Positions 54,219 to 63,908 of a stretch of DNA of 64,000 bases are shown one piece after another; position 1 is the first letter of the stretch, and every line of letters begins with the position of its first letter. Origin of the DNA: Caldilineaceae bacterium (GTDB taxonomy: Bacteria > Chloroflexota > Anaerolineae > Caldilineales > Caldilineaceae); contig JAPOVP010000007.1 of the NCBI GenBank assembly GCA_026708085.1, positions 27,816 through 91,815 of the forward strand, given 5' to 3'. The translations under genes and the position numbers were made by a program. The notes beneath the pieces were generated by a model. It did not search any database. It saw nothing but the letters and a program-made list of their open reading frames with translations, and was not told the origin of the DNA.

Positions 54219-54761
54219 CTAATCTTCCTGGTACCAGAAGGGACGCAACTGTTCGGGGTCGACGCCCCGTCTTTGCGCCTCCACTCTGTAGTCCTGCAGC
54301 TGTTGCAGCGATGCAAAGGTGGCTTGCACCACATTCAAAATGTTGTCGCTCCCTAAAGACTTGGACAGTATGTCCTTCACGCCCGCAGCCTCGACCACCG
54401 CACGTACACCCCCGCCGGCGATAACCCCGGTCCCGGGGCTGGCCGGCCTCAGCAGTACCTCGCCCGCGCCAAACCTGGCCTGGCTCGCATGCGGAATCGT
54501 CGTACCCAGCAGATTCACCTCTACCATCGTCTTGCGGGCCGTCTCGCTCGCCTTGCGAATCGCATCCGGGACCTCGCGCGCCTTGCCTACGCCTACGCCA
54601 ACACGCCCGTTGTTGTCTCCGACCACCACCACGGCGCGAAAAGCAAACCTGCGTCCGCCTTTCACCACTTTCGCTGTGCGCGCGATATGAACGACCTTCT
54701 CATCAAATTCATCCTTCTCTTCTTCCTGCTCGCGGTCCCGCCGACGGTCTCGACGTCCCAT
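54219..54761 (-). CDS. rpsE: 30S ribosomal protein S5
   Basis: 180 residues. [38 protein letters not shown] and [19 protein letters not shown] are characteristic. S5 contributes to decoding fidelity. The N terminus is a charged Arg/Glu-rich extension of about 20 residues. Confidence 0.98.
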   Translation of the reverse strand: MGRRDRRRDREQEEEKDEFDEKVVHIARTAKVVKGGRRFAFRAVVVVGDNNGRVGVGVGKAREVPDAIRKASETARKTMVEVNLLGTTIPHASQARFGAGEVLLRPASPGTGVIAGGGVRAVVEAAGVKDILSKSLGSDNILNVVQATFASLQQLQDYRVEAQRRGVDPEQLRPFWYQED

Positions 54762-54782
54762 ATCCTTCTCTCCTTGCTCTGT

Positions 54783-55148
54783 TTAGAAGACGAGACCACC
54801 CTCTCGACTGCCATCGGCCACCGCCTTCACGCGGCCGTGGTAGCGGTACCCGCCACGATCAAAGACCACCTGCTCAATACCGGCCGCCCTGGCGCGTTCA
54901 GCAACGATCTTGCCGATCTCCTTCGCCTGATCCACCTTCAGCTTGTCGGACAGTGCCTCCCGCAGTTCAGCTTCCATCGTCGAAGCCGATACAATGGTGT
55001 GGCCGGTCTGGTCGTCGATTACCTGTACATTGACGTTTTTCAGGCTGCGAAATACATTCAACCGCGGCCGCGCCGCAGTGCCCGAAACCTTGCGCCGTAC
55101 CCGCATATGACGGCGCTTTCGCGCCTCCGTTCGTGTAGCTTTCGCCAT
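54783..55148 (-). CDS. rplR: 50S ribosomal protein L18
   Basis: 121 residues. The basic N terminus [19 protein letters not shown], then [17 protein letters not shown] and [19 protein letters not shown], match L18, which binds 5S rRNA. ATG 55148 lies 20 bp after rplF. Confidence 0.98.
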   Translation of the reverse strand: MAKATRTEARKRRHMRVRRKVSGTAARPRLNVFRSLKNVNVQVIDDQTGHTIVSASTMEAELREALSDKLKVDQAKEIGKIVAERARAAGIEQVVFDRGGYRYHGRVKAVADGSREGGLVF

Positions 55149-55168
55149 GATTCTCCATCCCTGCCTGG

Positions 55169-55723
55169 CTATACTGCCGCGGCCCCGGCCTTGCCTGCCT
55201 TGGAGCGCACGTATTCGCCCTGATAGCGGATGCCCTTGCCCTTGTAAGGCTCCGGCGGACGCTCCTTGCGAATCTTCGCGGCCAGTTCGCCTATCTGCTG
55301 CTTGTTGATTCCCGTAATCGTCACCGTCCGCCCATCACGCGATACCTCAAACTCAACGTCCTGGCTGGGCGGTGCGTACTCCACAGGATGGCTCTTCCCC
55401 ACCTGCAATAGCAGGTTCTTGCCCTCCTGCTGGGCTCGGTAGCCGACGCCGTGGATCTCCAGAATCCTCCGGAAGCCTTCCGTCACGCCCACCACCATAT
55501 TGTTGAGCAACGATCTCGTCAGGCCGTGTATGGCCCGATGCTGGCGCTGGTCGGTCGGTCGGGTCACAACGATCTCGCCATTCTCCCTCGAAATCCGCAT
55601 GTCCCGGTTGAACTTCTGGCTAAGTTCCCCCTTCGGCCCTTTCACCGTTACCACGTTGCCTGGCACGATATCAATCGTCACACTGGCAGGCACAGGAATC
55701 GGCATTTTCCCGATTCGTGACAT
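55169..55723 (-). CDS. rplF: 50S ribosomal protein L6
   Basis: 184 residues. [25 protein letters not shown] and the C-terminal [18 protein letters not shown], a typical L6 ending, are present. L6 sits near the stalk base and the factor-binding centre. Confidence 0.98.
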   Translation of the reverse strand: MSRIGKMPIPVPASVTIDIVPGNVVTVKGPKGELSQKFNRDMRISRENGEIVVTRPTDQRQHRAIHGLTRSLLNNMVVGVTEGFRRILEIHGVGYRAQQEGKNLLLQVGKSHPVEYAPPSQDVEFEVSRDGRTVTITGINKQQIGELAAKIRKERPPEPYKGKGIRYQGEYVRSKAGKAGAAAV

Positions 55724-55738
55724 GTTATCCTCCCGACT

Positions 55739-56134
55739 TTACCAAACGTTGCACAAGACCTCGCCGCCAACTCGCTCGCGCCGGGCCTGCCTTCCGCTCA
55801 TTACACCTTTGGGCGTCGAAACAATGTTTATTCCCAGTCCACTGCGGACAAGCGGGATAGTCCGATAGCCCATGTACGTCCGCCGCCCTGGGCGGCTCAC
55901 TCGCTCTATGCCGGTAATGACCGGTTGCCCCTTGTCGGAATACTTCATCCCAACGATCAGATTCGGCCGCGTCTTGTCACCCGTCACCGAATACCCGCTG
56001 ATGAAGCCTTCCTCCGCCAGGATCTTCGCGATCGCGACCTTTACATTGGAACTGGGCATCACCGCACGACGATGCCTGGAGTTTGACGAGTTGCGGACTC
56101 GCGTCAGAAAGTCCGCGATTGGATCGGTCATCAT
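55739..56134 (-). CDS. rpsH: 30S ribosomal protein S8
   Basis: 131 residues from ATG 56134 (a second ATG follows at once; GAGGA lies about 10 nt upstream). MTDPIADFLTRVRNSSNS and the C-terminal STPKGVMSGRQARRERVGG are diagnostic. S8 binds 16S helix 21 and in some bacteria represses the spc operon near L5. Confidence 0.98.
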   Translation of the reverse strand: MMTDPIADFLTRVRNSSNSRHRRAVMPSSNVKVAIAKILAEEGFISGYSVTGDKTRPNLIVGMKYSDKGQPVITGIERVSRPGRRTYMGYRTIPLVRSGLGINIVSTPKGVMSGRQARRERVGGEVLCNVW

Positions 56135-56213
56135 AACCAGTGCTTCCTCTTGAATCTTGCAGCACATGCCCTGCCGGTACTGTCACCGGCAGATGTGCTG
56201 AATCTTGGTCCCT

Positions 56214-56396
56214 CTACCAGCTGGATTTGACTACGCCCGGCAAATGGCCCTCGAGCGCCTCCCGACGAAAACAGATGCGGCAAAGGCCAAAACGGCGCAT
56301 GTACGCCCGCGGGCGGCCACACTTTGAGCAACGGTTACGCACTCGCACTTCATACTTCCGCTTTGACTCCCGCAGAACAATACTTTTCTTAGCCAC
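56214..56396 (-). CDS. rpsZ: 30S ribosomal protein S14, type Z (zinc form)
   Basis: 60 residues from GTG 56396, with AAGGAG 10 nt upstream. The short form has CSKC and CRIC motifs for one structural zinc, unlike the about 100-residue zinc-free type. [19 protein letters not shown] and [18 protein letters not shown] are typical. Preceded, on its transcript, by an unusual noncoding stretch (56397-56905). Confidence 0.96.
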   Translation of the reverse strand: MAKKSIVLRESKRKYEVRVRNRCSKCGRPRAYMRRFGLCRICFRREALEGHLPGVVKSSW

Positions 56397-56419
56397 AGAC
56401 AGCTCTCTCCTTCATCTTC

Positions 56420-56459
56420 GTAGCCGTTGCCTCTTTGCGGCTACTCTTTCTTTGTAGCC
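56420..56459 (-). promoter_or_regulatory. Mutually exclusive stem-loops in the rpsZ leader
   Basis: Reading the minus strand, GGCTAC (56459-56454), GTAGCC (56444-56439) and GGCTAC (56425-56420) are spaced by 9 and 13 nt. The middle copy can pair with either flank but not both, the basic logic of an attenuator or translational switch. The last copy is 23 nt before the rpsZ start and next to its AAGGAG site. Stems are only 6 bp, so the effect is speculative. Confidence 0.35.
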
Positions 56460-56614
56460 ACCGTCTTCTCTTGGATACTGTCCCTAATGGTGACTGCTAA
56501 GTCCCTGCCAAAATGCGCTCATGATTCAGCATGGCGAAGGATGTTTCTCTCTCCTCACTTCTCTTTACTCTCTCCTCGCTTTTGGGCGGTCGGGCCTATT
56601 CGGCCCTCCCTTGT

Positions 56615-56633
56615 GCGGGGGCTCCGCCCCCGC
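56615..56633. repeat. GC-rich 8-bp hairpin in the rplE-rpsZ gap
   Basis: GCGGGGGC (56615-56622) and GCCCCCGC (56626-56633) form a perfect stem with a TCC loop. No U-run follows on the minus strand; the plus strand beyond is CT-rich. A transcript-processing or pausing site is possible. Confidence 0.7.
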
Positions 56634-56905
56634 AACGCCCCCTCTCCTACAACCTCGCGTCGTAGCCAGTGTGTGGGCAATACGACGGTGCCGTCCCGTG
56701 TCGGCCCACGCTACCCCCCGCCTACTGGCAGATTCCGAAAATGTGCCAAGCGCGAGCAAGACAGGCGAGGCAGCTCCCAAATATGCCCAACGTTCACCGC
56801 CATGACCATCGAGAACCCGCTACACAAATGCTGACGGTACATTCCCCCCAGGCAGACCCTACACAGAACATGGCTGAGTAGTTACCCTTAATGTAGTTAC
56901 TTTCT

Positions 56906-57478
56906 CTACCGCCGCTGGAACGGCATATCCATCATGGCCAGGAGCCGCCGGCCTTCTTCATCCGTTCCCGCTGTCGTAACGATCGTCACTTCCATCCCTC
57001 GGACCTTGTCGATCTCATCGTAGTCGATCTCCGGAAAGACCAACTGCTCACGTAGGCCCAGGCTGTAATTGCCCCGCCCATCGAAAGAGTCCGGCGAGAT
57101 ACCGCGAAAATCGCGCTGGGCCGGCAACGCAATGCTGATCAGACGGTCCAGAAAATCCCACATGCGCCGGCCGCGCAGCGTCACCTTCACACCGATCGGC
57201 ATCCCTGCCCGCAGCTTGAATGTGGCTATCGACTTGCGCGCCCGCGTCACGATCGGCCTCTGACCCGTGATAACCGTCAGATCATGGCTTGCGCGCTCGA
57301 TCGTCTTGCCATCCGTGATCGCCTCTCCCATGCCGATGTTGACGCTGATCTTGTCGACCCGCGGCACCTGCATAATATTGGTATAACCGAATTCCGTCAT
57401 CAGCGCCGGCGCGATCTCGCCGTCAAAACGTTCCTTCAACCGGGGCTTCTGCGTCGGCATTACGGCCGCTTCACTCAT
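56906..57478 (-). CDS. rplE: 50S ribosomal protein L5
   Basis: 190 residues from ATG 57478 (AGGAG 9 nt upstream). [20 protein letters not shown] and [19 protein letters not shown] are diagnostic; [17 protein letters not shown] lies near the end. L5 binds 5S rRNA and contacts the P-site tRNA. The open frame to 57520 lacks similarity. Confidence 0.97.
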   Translation of the reverse strand: MSEAAVMPTQKPRLKERFDGEIAPALMTEFGYTNIMQVPRVDKISVNIGMGEAITDGKTIERASHDLTVITGQRPIVTRARKSIATFKLRAGMPIGVKVTLRGRRMWDFLDRLISIALPAQRDFRGISPDSFDGRGNYSLGLREQLVFPEIDYDEIDKVRGMEVTIVTTAGTDEEGRRLLAMMDMPFQRR

Positions 57479-57544
57479 CTCTCTTGACTCCTCGCCCGTA
57501 ACTGCCGCCCTCGGCGGCATCAGGCCGTCATTCTGACCCTTGAA

Positions 57545-57904
57545 CTAACTTTCACTCCCAGTTGGCAGAGACTCACCGGTACGCCTGTCCACTCGGATCT
57601 TGTCCTCACCTTCAAATCGGTAGCCGGCGCGAGTCACTTCGTTGTCAGTCCCTACCAGCGCCACATTGCTGATGTGTATCGGCGCCTCCAACTCGATGCG
57701 TCCGGTCTGCGTGCGCACCGTCGGGCTGCGGCGTTGATGCTTCGTTACAAAGTTCGCGCCCGCAACGACAACGTACACCCGATTGGGATCGAGCCGGCCC
57801 TTCTTGTCCTTCTTGCGTATTACGCTCTGGACATCACCGCGGTGCCCCTTGTCATTGCCGGCGATCACCTCAACGAGGTCACCCTTCTTGATCTTTACGC
57901 CCAT
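57545..57904 (-). CDS. rplX: 50S ribosomal protein L24
   Basis: 119 residues. The KOW motif KKGDLVEVIAGNDKGHRGDV is at the N terminus, followed by a small insertion, DKKGRLDPN, and VTKHQRRSPTVRTQTG. L24 starts 50S assembly. It lies 74 bp after rplN and 66 bp before rplE. Confidence 0.97.
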   Translation of the reverse strand: MGVKIKKGDLVEVIAGNDKGHRGDVQSVIRKKDKKGRLDPNRVYVVVAGANFVTKHQRRSPTVRTQTGRIELEAPIHISNVALVGTDNEVTRAGYRFEGEDKIRVDRRTGESLPTGSES

Positions 57905-57978
57905 CCCCTCTTCTCCTCAAATCCTGTACGATACCGCCCGCCGGCACGCCCAACCTGAAGCCTGATCTCCTGTACGCC

Positions 57979-58347
57979 TCAGAGCACCTCCGGTGCCAGG
58001 GACACGATCTTCATATACCCGTGGTCCCGCAACTCCCGCGCAACCGGGCCAAAGATTCGTGTACCGCGTGGATTCCTGTTGTCATCAATCAGTACGGCGG
58101 CATTCTCATCAAAACGAATATAGCTCCCATCCTTCCGCCGCACCGGACGTCGCGTGCGCACGATAACCGCCCGCACAATCTCTCCCTTTCTCACCGACGC
58201 CGTCGGGCTGGAAGACTTGACCGTCGCCACGATCACGTCACCAATCCCGCCGTAGCGCCGCGTACTCCCACCGCGGACCCGTATCGTAAGTAACTCTTTC
58301 GCCCCCGTATTGTCGGCAACCCGCAGGCGGCTTTCTTGTTGAATCAT
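57979..58347 (-). CDS. rplN: 50S ribosomal protein L14
   Basis: 122 residues, full length. [19 protein letters not shown] and [19 protein letters not shown] are consensus. L14 forms inter-subunit bridges. Confidence 0.98.
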   Translation of the reverse strand: MIQQESRLRVADNTGAKELLTIRVRGGSTRRYGGIGDVIVATVKSSSPTASVRKGEIVRAVIVRTRRPVRRKDGSYIRFDENAAVLIDDNRNPRGTRIFGPVARELRDHGYMKIVSLAPEVL

Positions 58348-58383
58348 GGCTCCATACCCCTTCTCTTGCCGGCGCGCCTCGAA

Positions 58384-58641
58384 CTAGACAACAGCCGCGT
58401 GGTCCAGAATCTTCGAGACGTAAAACTTCTTGTGCTTGCTGATCGGCCGGCATTCACGAATCTGGACCGTATCGCCAACCCGGCAGGCATTGTCCTGATC
58501 GTGCGCTTTGTATTTCTTATGCGACTTGACAACCTTGCCGTACAGGGCATGGCGCGCAGTTCGCTCCACTTCCACCACCACGGTCCTGTCCATCTTGTCG
58601 CTGGTGACCACGCCAACCAACTCGCGTCTTCGCTCGCGCAT
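58384..58641 (-). CDS. rpsQ: 30S ribosomal protein S17
   Basis: 85 residues. LVGVVTSDKMDRTVVVEVE, YKAHDQDNACRVGDTVQIR and ECRPISKHKKFYV identify S17, an OB-fold 16S-binding protein. It begins 6 nt after rpmC. Confidence 0.98.
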   Translation of the reverse strand: MRERRRELVGVVTSDKMDRTVVVEVERTARHALYGKVVKSHKKYKAHDQDNACRVGDTVQIRECRPISKHKKFYVSKILDHAAVV

Positions 58642-58647
58642 CTCCCC

Positions 58648-58857
58648 TTACTCCTCTTCCTCTTCGGCCATCAACTCCCGCTCACGCAAAATCGTCTTGA
58701 TCCGCGCAATCTCCCGGCGGACCTGACCCTTGCGTGCCGTATTTGTCAACTGCCCTGTTGCCTTCTGAAAGCGCAAGTTAAACAACTCCTGGTACCCCTC
58801 GTCCAGCCGGGTGTACAGTTCACTCTCCGTGAGCGGGCGCAGCTCATGTGCCCTCAT
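58648..58857 (-). CDS. rpmC: 50S ribosomal protein L29
   Basis: 69 residues. [19 protein letters not shown] and [19 protein letters not shown] are typical; the two-helix protein sits at the peptide tunnel exit. ATG 58857, 24 bp after rplP. Confidence 0.97.
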   Translation of the reverse strand: MRAHELRPLTESELYTRLDEGYQELFNLRFQKATGQLTNTARKGQVRREIARIKTILRERELMAEEEEE

Positions 58858-58881
58858 CTTGCTTTCCTCCTCGCCTTCACG

Positions 58882-59295
58882 TCAGATATCCTCCCGGGCG
58901 ACGAACTGTGTTCCCATCGGTAACTTATGTGAGGCCAGCCGAAATGCTTCACGCGCCTGCGCCTCGTCAACACCGGCGATCTCGAATACCATGCGTCCCG
59001 GCTTTACAACCGCCACCCAGTGATCGACGTTCCCTTTGCCAGAACCCATTCGGGTCTCGGCCGCCCGCTCCGTAACCGGCTTGTCCGGAAAAATGCGAAT
59101 CCACAACTTGCCGCCGCGCCGCACATAGCGGACAACCGCACGGCGAGCCGCTTCGATCTGCCGGCTCGTCACCCACGACGGCTCCGTGGCCTGCAGCCCG
59201 TACGTGCCAAAATCTATCCGGTGGCCCCGCGTTGCCGTTCCCCGCATTCGACCGCGGTGCATCTTGCGAAATTTTACTCGCTTTGGCATCAACAT
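58882..59295 (-). CDS. rplP: 50S ribosomal protein L16
   Basis: 137 residues from ATG 59295, with GGAG 8 nt upstream. [37 protein letters not shown] and [19 protein letters not shown] are diagnostic. L16 helps place tRNA at the A site. Confidence 0.98.
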   Translation of the reverse strand: MLMPKRVKFRKMHRGRMRGTATRGHRIDFGTYGLQATEPSWVTSRQIEAARRAVVRYVRRGGKLWIRIFPDKPVTERAAETRMGSGKGNVDHWVAVVKPGRMVFEIAGVDEAQAREAFRLASHKLPMGTQFVAREDI

Positions 59296-59353
59296 TTTCT
59301 GCTCTCCATCCCGCTTCGTTAGGTCCGGCCCCGCCCATCCAGGGCAGAAGCCG

Positions 59354-60028
59354 CTACTCGGTCAGCGCCATCTCCGCATAGCGGGCATGGTACTCTTCAC
59401 CCGGCAGCACTTCACCGTGATAGACCCAAGTCTTCACGCCTATCACGCCGTACGTCGTGTTCGCCTCGGCGGTGCCATAGTCGATCTCGGCCCGCAATGT
59501 GTGGCGCGGAACCTGCCCGTCGCGGATCGTGTCGACCCGTCCCATCTCGCTGCCGCCTAGCCGGCCGGCCACCTGGATCATGACGCCTTCGGCCCCGGTT
59601 CGCATCGCGCGTCCCGCAGCCTGCTTCATCGCCCGCTTCCAGCTGATGCGGCGCTCCAGTTGCTCAGCGACATTCTCAGATACAAGCTGGGCATCCGTCT
59701 CCGGCTTATCTATCTCGCGGACGTCGATCTTGACCTTCTTGTTCGTCAGCTCCTGCAGGTTGACCCGCAACACGTTTACATTCGCGCCCTTGCGCCCAAT
59801 GATAATCCCGGGCTTGGCCGTGTTGATGATCACGTGGACCTGGTTCGGCTGCCGTTCAATCTCGATGAAGCTGATGCCTGCACGCGGCGCATCACGATGA
59901 ATCATTGCCCGAATCTCTCGATCTTCGGCCAGCTGATCCACGTATTCAGGCCCCGTGGCGAACCATCGGCTCTTGTGTTCTTTGATAATGCCCAGGCGAA
60001 AACCGGTCGGATGTACTTTGCGTCCCAT
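59354..60028 (-). CDS. rpsC: 30S ribosomal protein S3
   Basis: 224 residues from ATG 60028 (GGAGG just upstream). [19 protein letters not shown], the KH-domain GxxG in [19 protein letters not shown], and [17 protein letters not shown] are typical. S3 lines the mRNA entry channel. Confidence 0.98.
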   Translation of the reverse strand: MGRKVHPTGFRLGIIKEHKSRWFATGPEYVDQLAEDREIRAMIHRDAPRAGISFIEIERQPNQVHVIINTAKPGIIIGRKGANVNVLRVNLQELTNKKVKIDVREIDKPETDAQLVSENVAEQLERRISWKRAMKQAAGRAMRTGAEGVMIQVAGRLGGSEMGRVDTIRDGQVPRHTLRAEIDYGTAEANTTYGVIGVKTWVYHGEVLPGEEYHARYAEMALTE

Positions 60029-60086
60029 TGGGCCTCCTTGTGCAGAGCAACTGGTCAACTAACCACCTGCTGCCGCGGTTCGTCCT

Positions 60087-60431
60087 CTACGCCTCGTCTA
60101 AACGCTCTTCTAGCACCACCGTGATGTGCGAAGAGCGTCGAATCCATGGCTTGAATCGGCCGCGCGCGCCAAAACGCCGCCAGCGCCGGTTCGGCGCCTG
60201 ATCGGCATAGATCTGGCTGATATATAGCTCTTCAGCCTCCAACCCGAAATTCTCGACACCATTTGCGATCGCGCTCTTCAGCGTCTTCGCAACGACCTTG
60301 GCCGCCTGCTGGGGCATGAACTGCAGCAGGGTCAATGCCTCTTCTGCCTGCCGCCCCCGCATTTCATCCAATACCAGGCGCGCCTTCTGTGGGCTGATCC
60401 CTGTATACTTGGTAACTGCTCGAACTTCCAT
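60087..60431 (-). CDS. rplV: 50S ribosomal protein L22
   Basis: 114 residues from ATG 60431. AVTKYTGISPQKARLVLDE and APNRRWRRFGARGRFKPWI are diagnostic; the latter is the loop that reaches the exit tunnel constriction. The frame continues upstream over rpsS in another frame and is not used. Confidence 0.97.
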   Translation of the reverse strand: MEVRAVTKYTGISPQKARLVLDEMRGRQAEEALTLLQFMPQQAAKVVAKTLKSAIANGVENFGLEAEELYISQIYADQAPNRRWRRFGARGRFKPWIRRSSHITVVLEERLDEA

Positions 60432-60493
60432 CGTACCCGCTCCCCAATCTCCAGGATGGAGGAAGATAATGATTCTCGACTTAGACCGTACTC

Positions 60494-60775
60494 CTACACT
60501 CGGCGCGTGCTTCTTTCCGATCTGACATGACCGCGAAAGAATCGGGTCGGGGCAAACTCGCCCAGCTTGTGCCCCACCATGTTTTCCGTGATATAGATCG
60601 GTACATGACGGCGGCCGTCGTGAATCGCCAGCGTATGCCCCACAAACTGCGGAAATATCGTCGAAGACCGTGACCATGTCTTGAGCACCTTCCGCTCTCC
60701 GGCCCGGTTCATGTCTTCGATCTTCTTCAGTAGCCGCGGCTCGACAAATGGTCCCTTCTTCAGACTACGTCCCAT
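60494..60775 (-). CDS. rpsS: 30S ribosomal protein S19
   Basis: 93 residues. [39 protein letters not shown] and [16 protein letters not shown] are consensus. S19 pairs with S13 in the 30S head. Confidence 0.98.
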   Translation of the reverse strand: MGRSLKKGPFVEPRLLKKIEDMNRAGERKVLKTWSRSSTIFPQFVGHTLAIHDGRRHVPIYITENMVGHKLGEFAPTRFFRGHVRSERSTRRV

Positions 60776-60805
60776 CGATTCTCCTCCACATATGCATCTG
60801 CACTG

Positions 60806-61639
60806 CTATCGACGCTTTCCACCCCGCCGGACTATGTATTTGCCTGTTCTCTTGTTGCGCCGTGTTCGCTTGCCCAGCGCCGGCTGCCCCCAAGGCGTCT
60901 TCGGACCGGGCATACCGATCGGCGACCGCCCCTCCCCGCCACCGTGAGGATGCGATGCAGGGTCCATCGCTACACCCCGCACCGATGGCCGGATTCCCAG
61001 CCAGCGCCGGCGGCCGGCCTTGCCCAACGAAATATTGCTGTGATCCGGATTCGACACCTGTCCAACCGTGGCCAGGCAGTCCATCTCAATGTAGCGAACC
61101 TCGCCGCTGGGGAGACGCACCTGCGCACGCGGCCCCTCTTTGGCCACCAGCTGCGCCGAAACTCCAGCACTGCGTACAAGCTGCGCGCCCCGTCCCGGAT
61201 ACAGCTCAATGTTGTGTATCTGCGTGCCCGGCGGAATATTGCGAATCGGCAGCGCATTCCCGGGTCGAATGTCGGCGTTCGGGCCCGACTCCAAAACGTC
61301 GCCAACCTGAACGCCCAATGGCGCTACAATGTACCGCTTCTCGCCATCCTCATAACTGAGCAAAGCAATGCGGGCACTGCGGTTCGGGTCGTACTCTATC
61401 GACGTGACCTTCGCCGGCGCCCCAAACCTTTCCCGCTTGAAATCAATGATGCGGTAGCGCCGCTTGTGTCCCCCGCCGCGGTGACGCACAGTGATCCGAC
61501 CCTGGCTGTTGCGCCCGCCCTTCTTGTTCAGAGCAACCGTCAACGAGCGCTCGGGCTTCGTGCGCGTAATCGTTTCGAATGTCGAGACACTCATGTCTCG
61601 TCGCCCCGGAGACGTGGGACGGTATATCTTTACAGGCAT
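60806..61639 (-). CDS. rplB: 50S ribosomal protein L2
   Basis: 277 residues, full length. [39 protein letters not shown] and the histidine-containing [19 protein letters not shown] near the peptidyl-transferase centre are present. L2 is needed for subunit joining and catalysis. Confidence 0.98.
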   Translation of the reverse strand: MPVKIYRPTSPGRRDMSVSTFETITRTKPERSLTVALNKKGGRNSQGRITVRHRGGGHKRRYRIIDFKRERFGAPAKVTSIEYDPNRSARIALLSYEDGEKRYIVAPLGVQVGDVLESGPNADIRPGNALPIRNIPPGTQIHNIELYPGRGAQLVRSAGVSAQLVAKEGPRAQVRLPSGEVRYIEMDCLATVGQVSNPDHSNISLGKAGRRRWLGIRPSVRGVAMDPASHPHGGGEGRSPIGMPGPKTPWGQPALGKRTRRNKRTGKYIVRRGGKRR

Positions 61640-61712
61640 GGAAATCTATCTCCGTTCGAGAAGAGAAAGATGGGAACGAACCGCTCCCTTTTCTCCCGCC
61701 GGCTCCTGGCCG

Positions 61713-62003
61713 TTACACACCCTCAAAGAACTGGATGCTGTCACCTTCACTCAAAGTAACAATCGCCTTTTTCCAGGGCGACTTCCGCACCACCTTGCGC
61801 CGCCCGCGCATCCCCGTCTTGGCCGGCATCATCATGACCCGTACATCCTCCACATTCACCCTGAATGCAGTCTCCACTGCATCACGTATCTGGTGCTTGT
61901 TGGCGCGGGTGTCCACTTCAAAAGTGTACTGATTGTTGAAATCGGCCGCATCGTAGGACTTTTCCGTTATAACGGGACGCTTTATCACTTCATAAACGTG
62001 CAT
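61713..62003 (-). CDS. rplW: 50S ribosomal protein L23
   Basis: 96 residues. MHVYEVIKRPVITEKSYDA, YTFEVDTRANKHQIRDAVE and VRVMMMPAKTGMRGRRKVV identify L23, the docking site for trigger factor and SRP at the exit tunnel. Confidence 0.97.
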   Translation of the reverse strand: MHVYEVIKRPVITEKSYDAADFNNQYTFEVDTRANKHQIRDAVETAFRVNVEDVRVMMMPAKTGMRGRRKVVRKSPWKKAIVTLSEGDSIQFFEGV

Positions 62004-62081
62004 CTGGTTCTCCTCGTATCGGACGCTGACCCGTTCTTCCTAACCGCCGCCAACTATCCCTGTCTCCGCAAAAAGCGGCTG

Positions 62082-62705
62082 TCAGGCAAGCCAGTCATGA
62101 ATGAATTCGACCGAGGCCTGCGGCATTAGAAGCCTGTCGTGACTGAGCAGGTCTTGAATATTCAGATTACCGCTGAGAAGCGATTTCGCCTGCGGCAGAT
62201 TGCTGATCGACTTCTCGACAGCCATATCCGGCTCCGGCAAAATGACGAGTACGCTGCCGCTGTCCAGGCCTAGATCAGCAAGCGTCTGCACAAATACCTT
62301 TGTCTTCGGCGCTTCGATCGTCAGCTCTTCCAACACAATGATCTGGTCCGCTCCTGCCTTGACGCTCAGCGCGCTCCGCAGAGCGGCCCTGCGCATTTTC
62401 TTGGGCATCTTCTTGGTATACTTGCGCGGTGTGGGGCCAAATGCCGTCCCGCCCCCTACCCAAATGGGAGACCGGATCGAGCCGTGCCGCGCCCGGCCGG
62501 TGCCCTTCTGACGCCACGGCTTGCGGCCGCCCCCGCGAACCTCGCTGCGCGACTTCGTCTTGTGCGTACCCGTACGCGCGTTCGCCAGCTGCCTCACCAA
62601 AGCCTGGTGCATCAGCCCACGATTGATCGGAGCGGCAAATACCGTATCCTCCAACTGCATCTGACCGGTCTCTTCACCGGCCATATTTCGAATTGGTACT
62701 TCCAC
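62082..62705 (-). CDS. rplD: 50S ribosomal protein L4
   Basis: 207 residues from GTG 62705, with GGAGGAG 5 nt upstream; the open frame to 62858 lacks similarity. MHQALVRQLANARTGTHKT, the tunnel loop GGGRKPWRQKGTGRARHGS, and IRSPIWVGGGTAFGP are diagnostic. L4 can also regulate the S10 operon in some bacteria. Confidence 0.96.
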   Translation of the reverse strand: MEVPIRNMAGEETGQMQLEDTVFAAPINRGLMHQALVRQLANARTGTHKTKSRSEVRGGGRKPWRQKGTGRARHGSIRSPIWVGGGTAFGPTPRKYTKKMPKKMRRAALRSALSVKAGADQIIVLEELTIEAPKTKVFVQTLADLGLDSGSVLVILPEPDMAVEKSISNLPQAKSLLSGNLNIQDLLSHDRLLMPQASVEFIHDWLA

Positions 62706-62766
62706 CGTTTCTCCTCCGTACCAGTTGCTGCCGGTGAGCAAATGAAAAAAACCGGCCGCCCCCGTC

Positions 62767-63396
62767 TTACGCCTTTGCCGCCGTCCGCACCATGACCAAC
62801 CCCTTGTTTGGGCCCGGTACCGATCCCTGAACGGCGATGAGATTCCGCTCCGCGTCAACCAGTGCGACCTTCAGATTCTGCACAGTAACGCGCTCATTGC
62901 CCATCTGTCCTGGGCCCTTCGAGCCAGGGAAAGTATGGCCCGGAGTCGTGCCTGCACCGCGCGCGCCCGGCGCCCGGTGTCGGTCCGACTGCCCATGGGT
63001 CTTCGGTCCGCCTCGGAAACCGTGACGCTTGACCGCGCCGGCAAAGCCCTTCCCCTTCGACGTGCCGGTTACATCCACAAGCTCGCCTTCGGCAAATACA
63101 TCAGCCTTGATCACATCGCCCAGCGCATGCTCCGCTGCCCTCGGCAACCGGAACTCGCGCACAAAGCGCAGCTTCGGCACATTGGCCTTCCTCAGGTGGC
63201 CGAGCTGGCCCTTCGTCAGCTTGCGCTCCACCACCTCTTCAAAGCCAAACTGGACTGCGTTGTAGCCGTCCGTATCTTCAGCCTTCACCTGCGTAACATA
63301 ACAGGGACCGGCTTCGATTACCGTGACCGGCACCACCGCGCCGCTGTCATCAAATAGCTGGGTCATCCCGACCTTGCGGCCCAATATCCCTTTCAC
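62767..63396 (-). CDS. rplC: 50S ribosomal protein L3
   Basis: 209 residues from GTG 63396, with GGAGG 5 nt upstream; ten upstream codons are not counted. [19 protein letters not shown] at the N terminus and [19 protein letters not shown] in the loop near the peptidyl-transferase centre are diagnostic. Confidence 0.96.
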   Translation of the reverse strand: MKGILGRKVGMTQLFDDSGAVVPVTVIEAGPCYVTQVKAEDTDGYNAVQFGFEEVVERKLTKGQLGHLRKANVPKLRFVREFRLPRAAEHALGDVIKADVFAEGELVDVTGTSKGKGFAGAVKRHGFRGGPKTHGQSDRHRAPGARGAGTTPGHTFPGSKGPGQMGNERVTVQNLKVALVDAERNLIAVQGSVPGPNKGLVMVRTAAKA

Positions 63397-63531
63397 TTGC
63401 TCCTCCACGACTGACAGTGCGATCAACCGGACCCCGACCGACTGTCATATAGCCCAACCTGGCCCATCACCGGCCAACCGGCGCAGAACCAATCCGCTCG
63501 GTCCTCTCCGCCCGCAGCCGCAACCTGGGCC

Positions 63532-63840
63532 CTATAGCTTAATCTCGATATCGACGCCGGCCGGCAGATTCAGACGGGTGAGATTCTCAATCGTCTTGTT
63601 GCCTGGATCTACCACATCGATCAGACGCTTGTGAGTGCGTATCTCAAACTGCTCACGGCTGTCCTTGTCGATGAACGGCGATCGCATCACCGTGAACTTC
63701 TCGATCCTCGTCGGCAGAGGCACAGGCCCTACCACCTGGGCGCCCGTCTGCTCAGCAGCAGTGACGATCTGCTGTGCCGACGCGTCCAGGACGCGATGAT
63801 CGTATGCCTTGAGCTTGATACGGATCTTCTGCTTTGCCAT
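63532..63840 (-). CDS. rpsJ: 30S ribosomal protein S10
   Basis: 102 residues from ATG 63840 ([19 protein letters not shown]). [20 protein letters not shown] and [19 protein letters not shown] are consensus. First gene of the S10 block; it also serves as NusE in antitermination. tuf lies 68 bp upstream. Confidence 0.98.
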   Translation of the reverse strand: MAKQKIRIKLKAYDHRVLDASAQQIVTAAEQTGAQVVGPVPLPTRIEKFTVMRSPFIDKDSREQFEIRTHKRLIDVVDPGNKTIENLTRLNLPAGVDIEIKL

Positions 63841-63908
63841 GTAGTCTTCTCTCTTGTCGTGGCCCAGGAATAAAATTGTGGCGAGTGATACACTCGCCAC
63901 AATCCACG

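Larger units (their letters stand above)
56397..56905 (-). other. 509-bp noncoding insert between rplE and rpsZ with several hairpins
   Basis: Within an otherwise compact ribosomal cluster this stretch has no credible gene. It contains a perfect 8-bp GC stem GCGGGGGC/GCCCCCGC (56615-56633, TCC loop), a GGGCC/GGCCC hairpin (56592-56606), a CT-rich tract (56546-56580) similar to that at 41398-41439, and three alternating copies of GTAGCC or GGCTAC just before rpsZ (56420-56459) that allow two mutually exclusive stems. A leader, internal promoter or inserted miniature element are the options. Confidence 0.6.
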
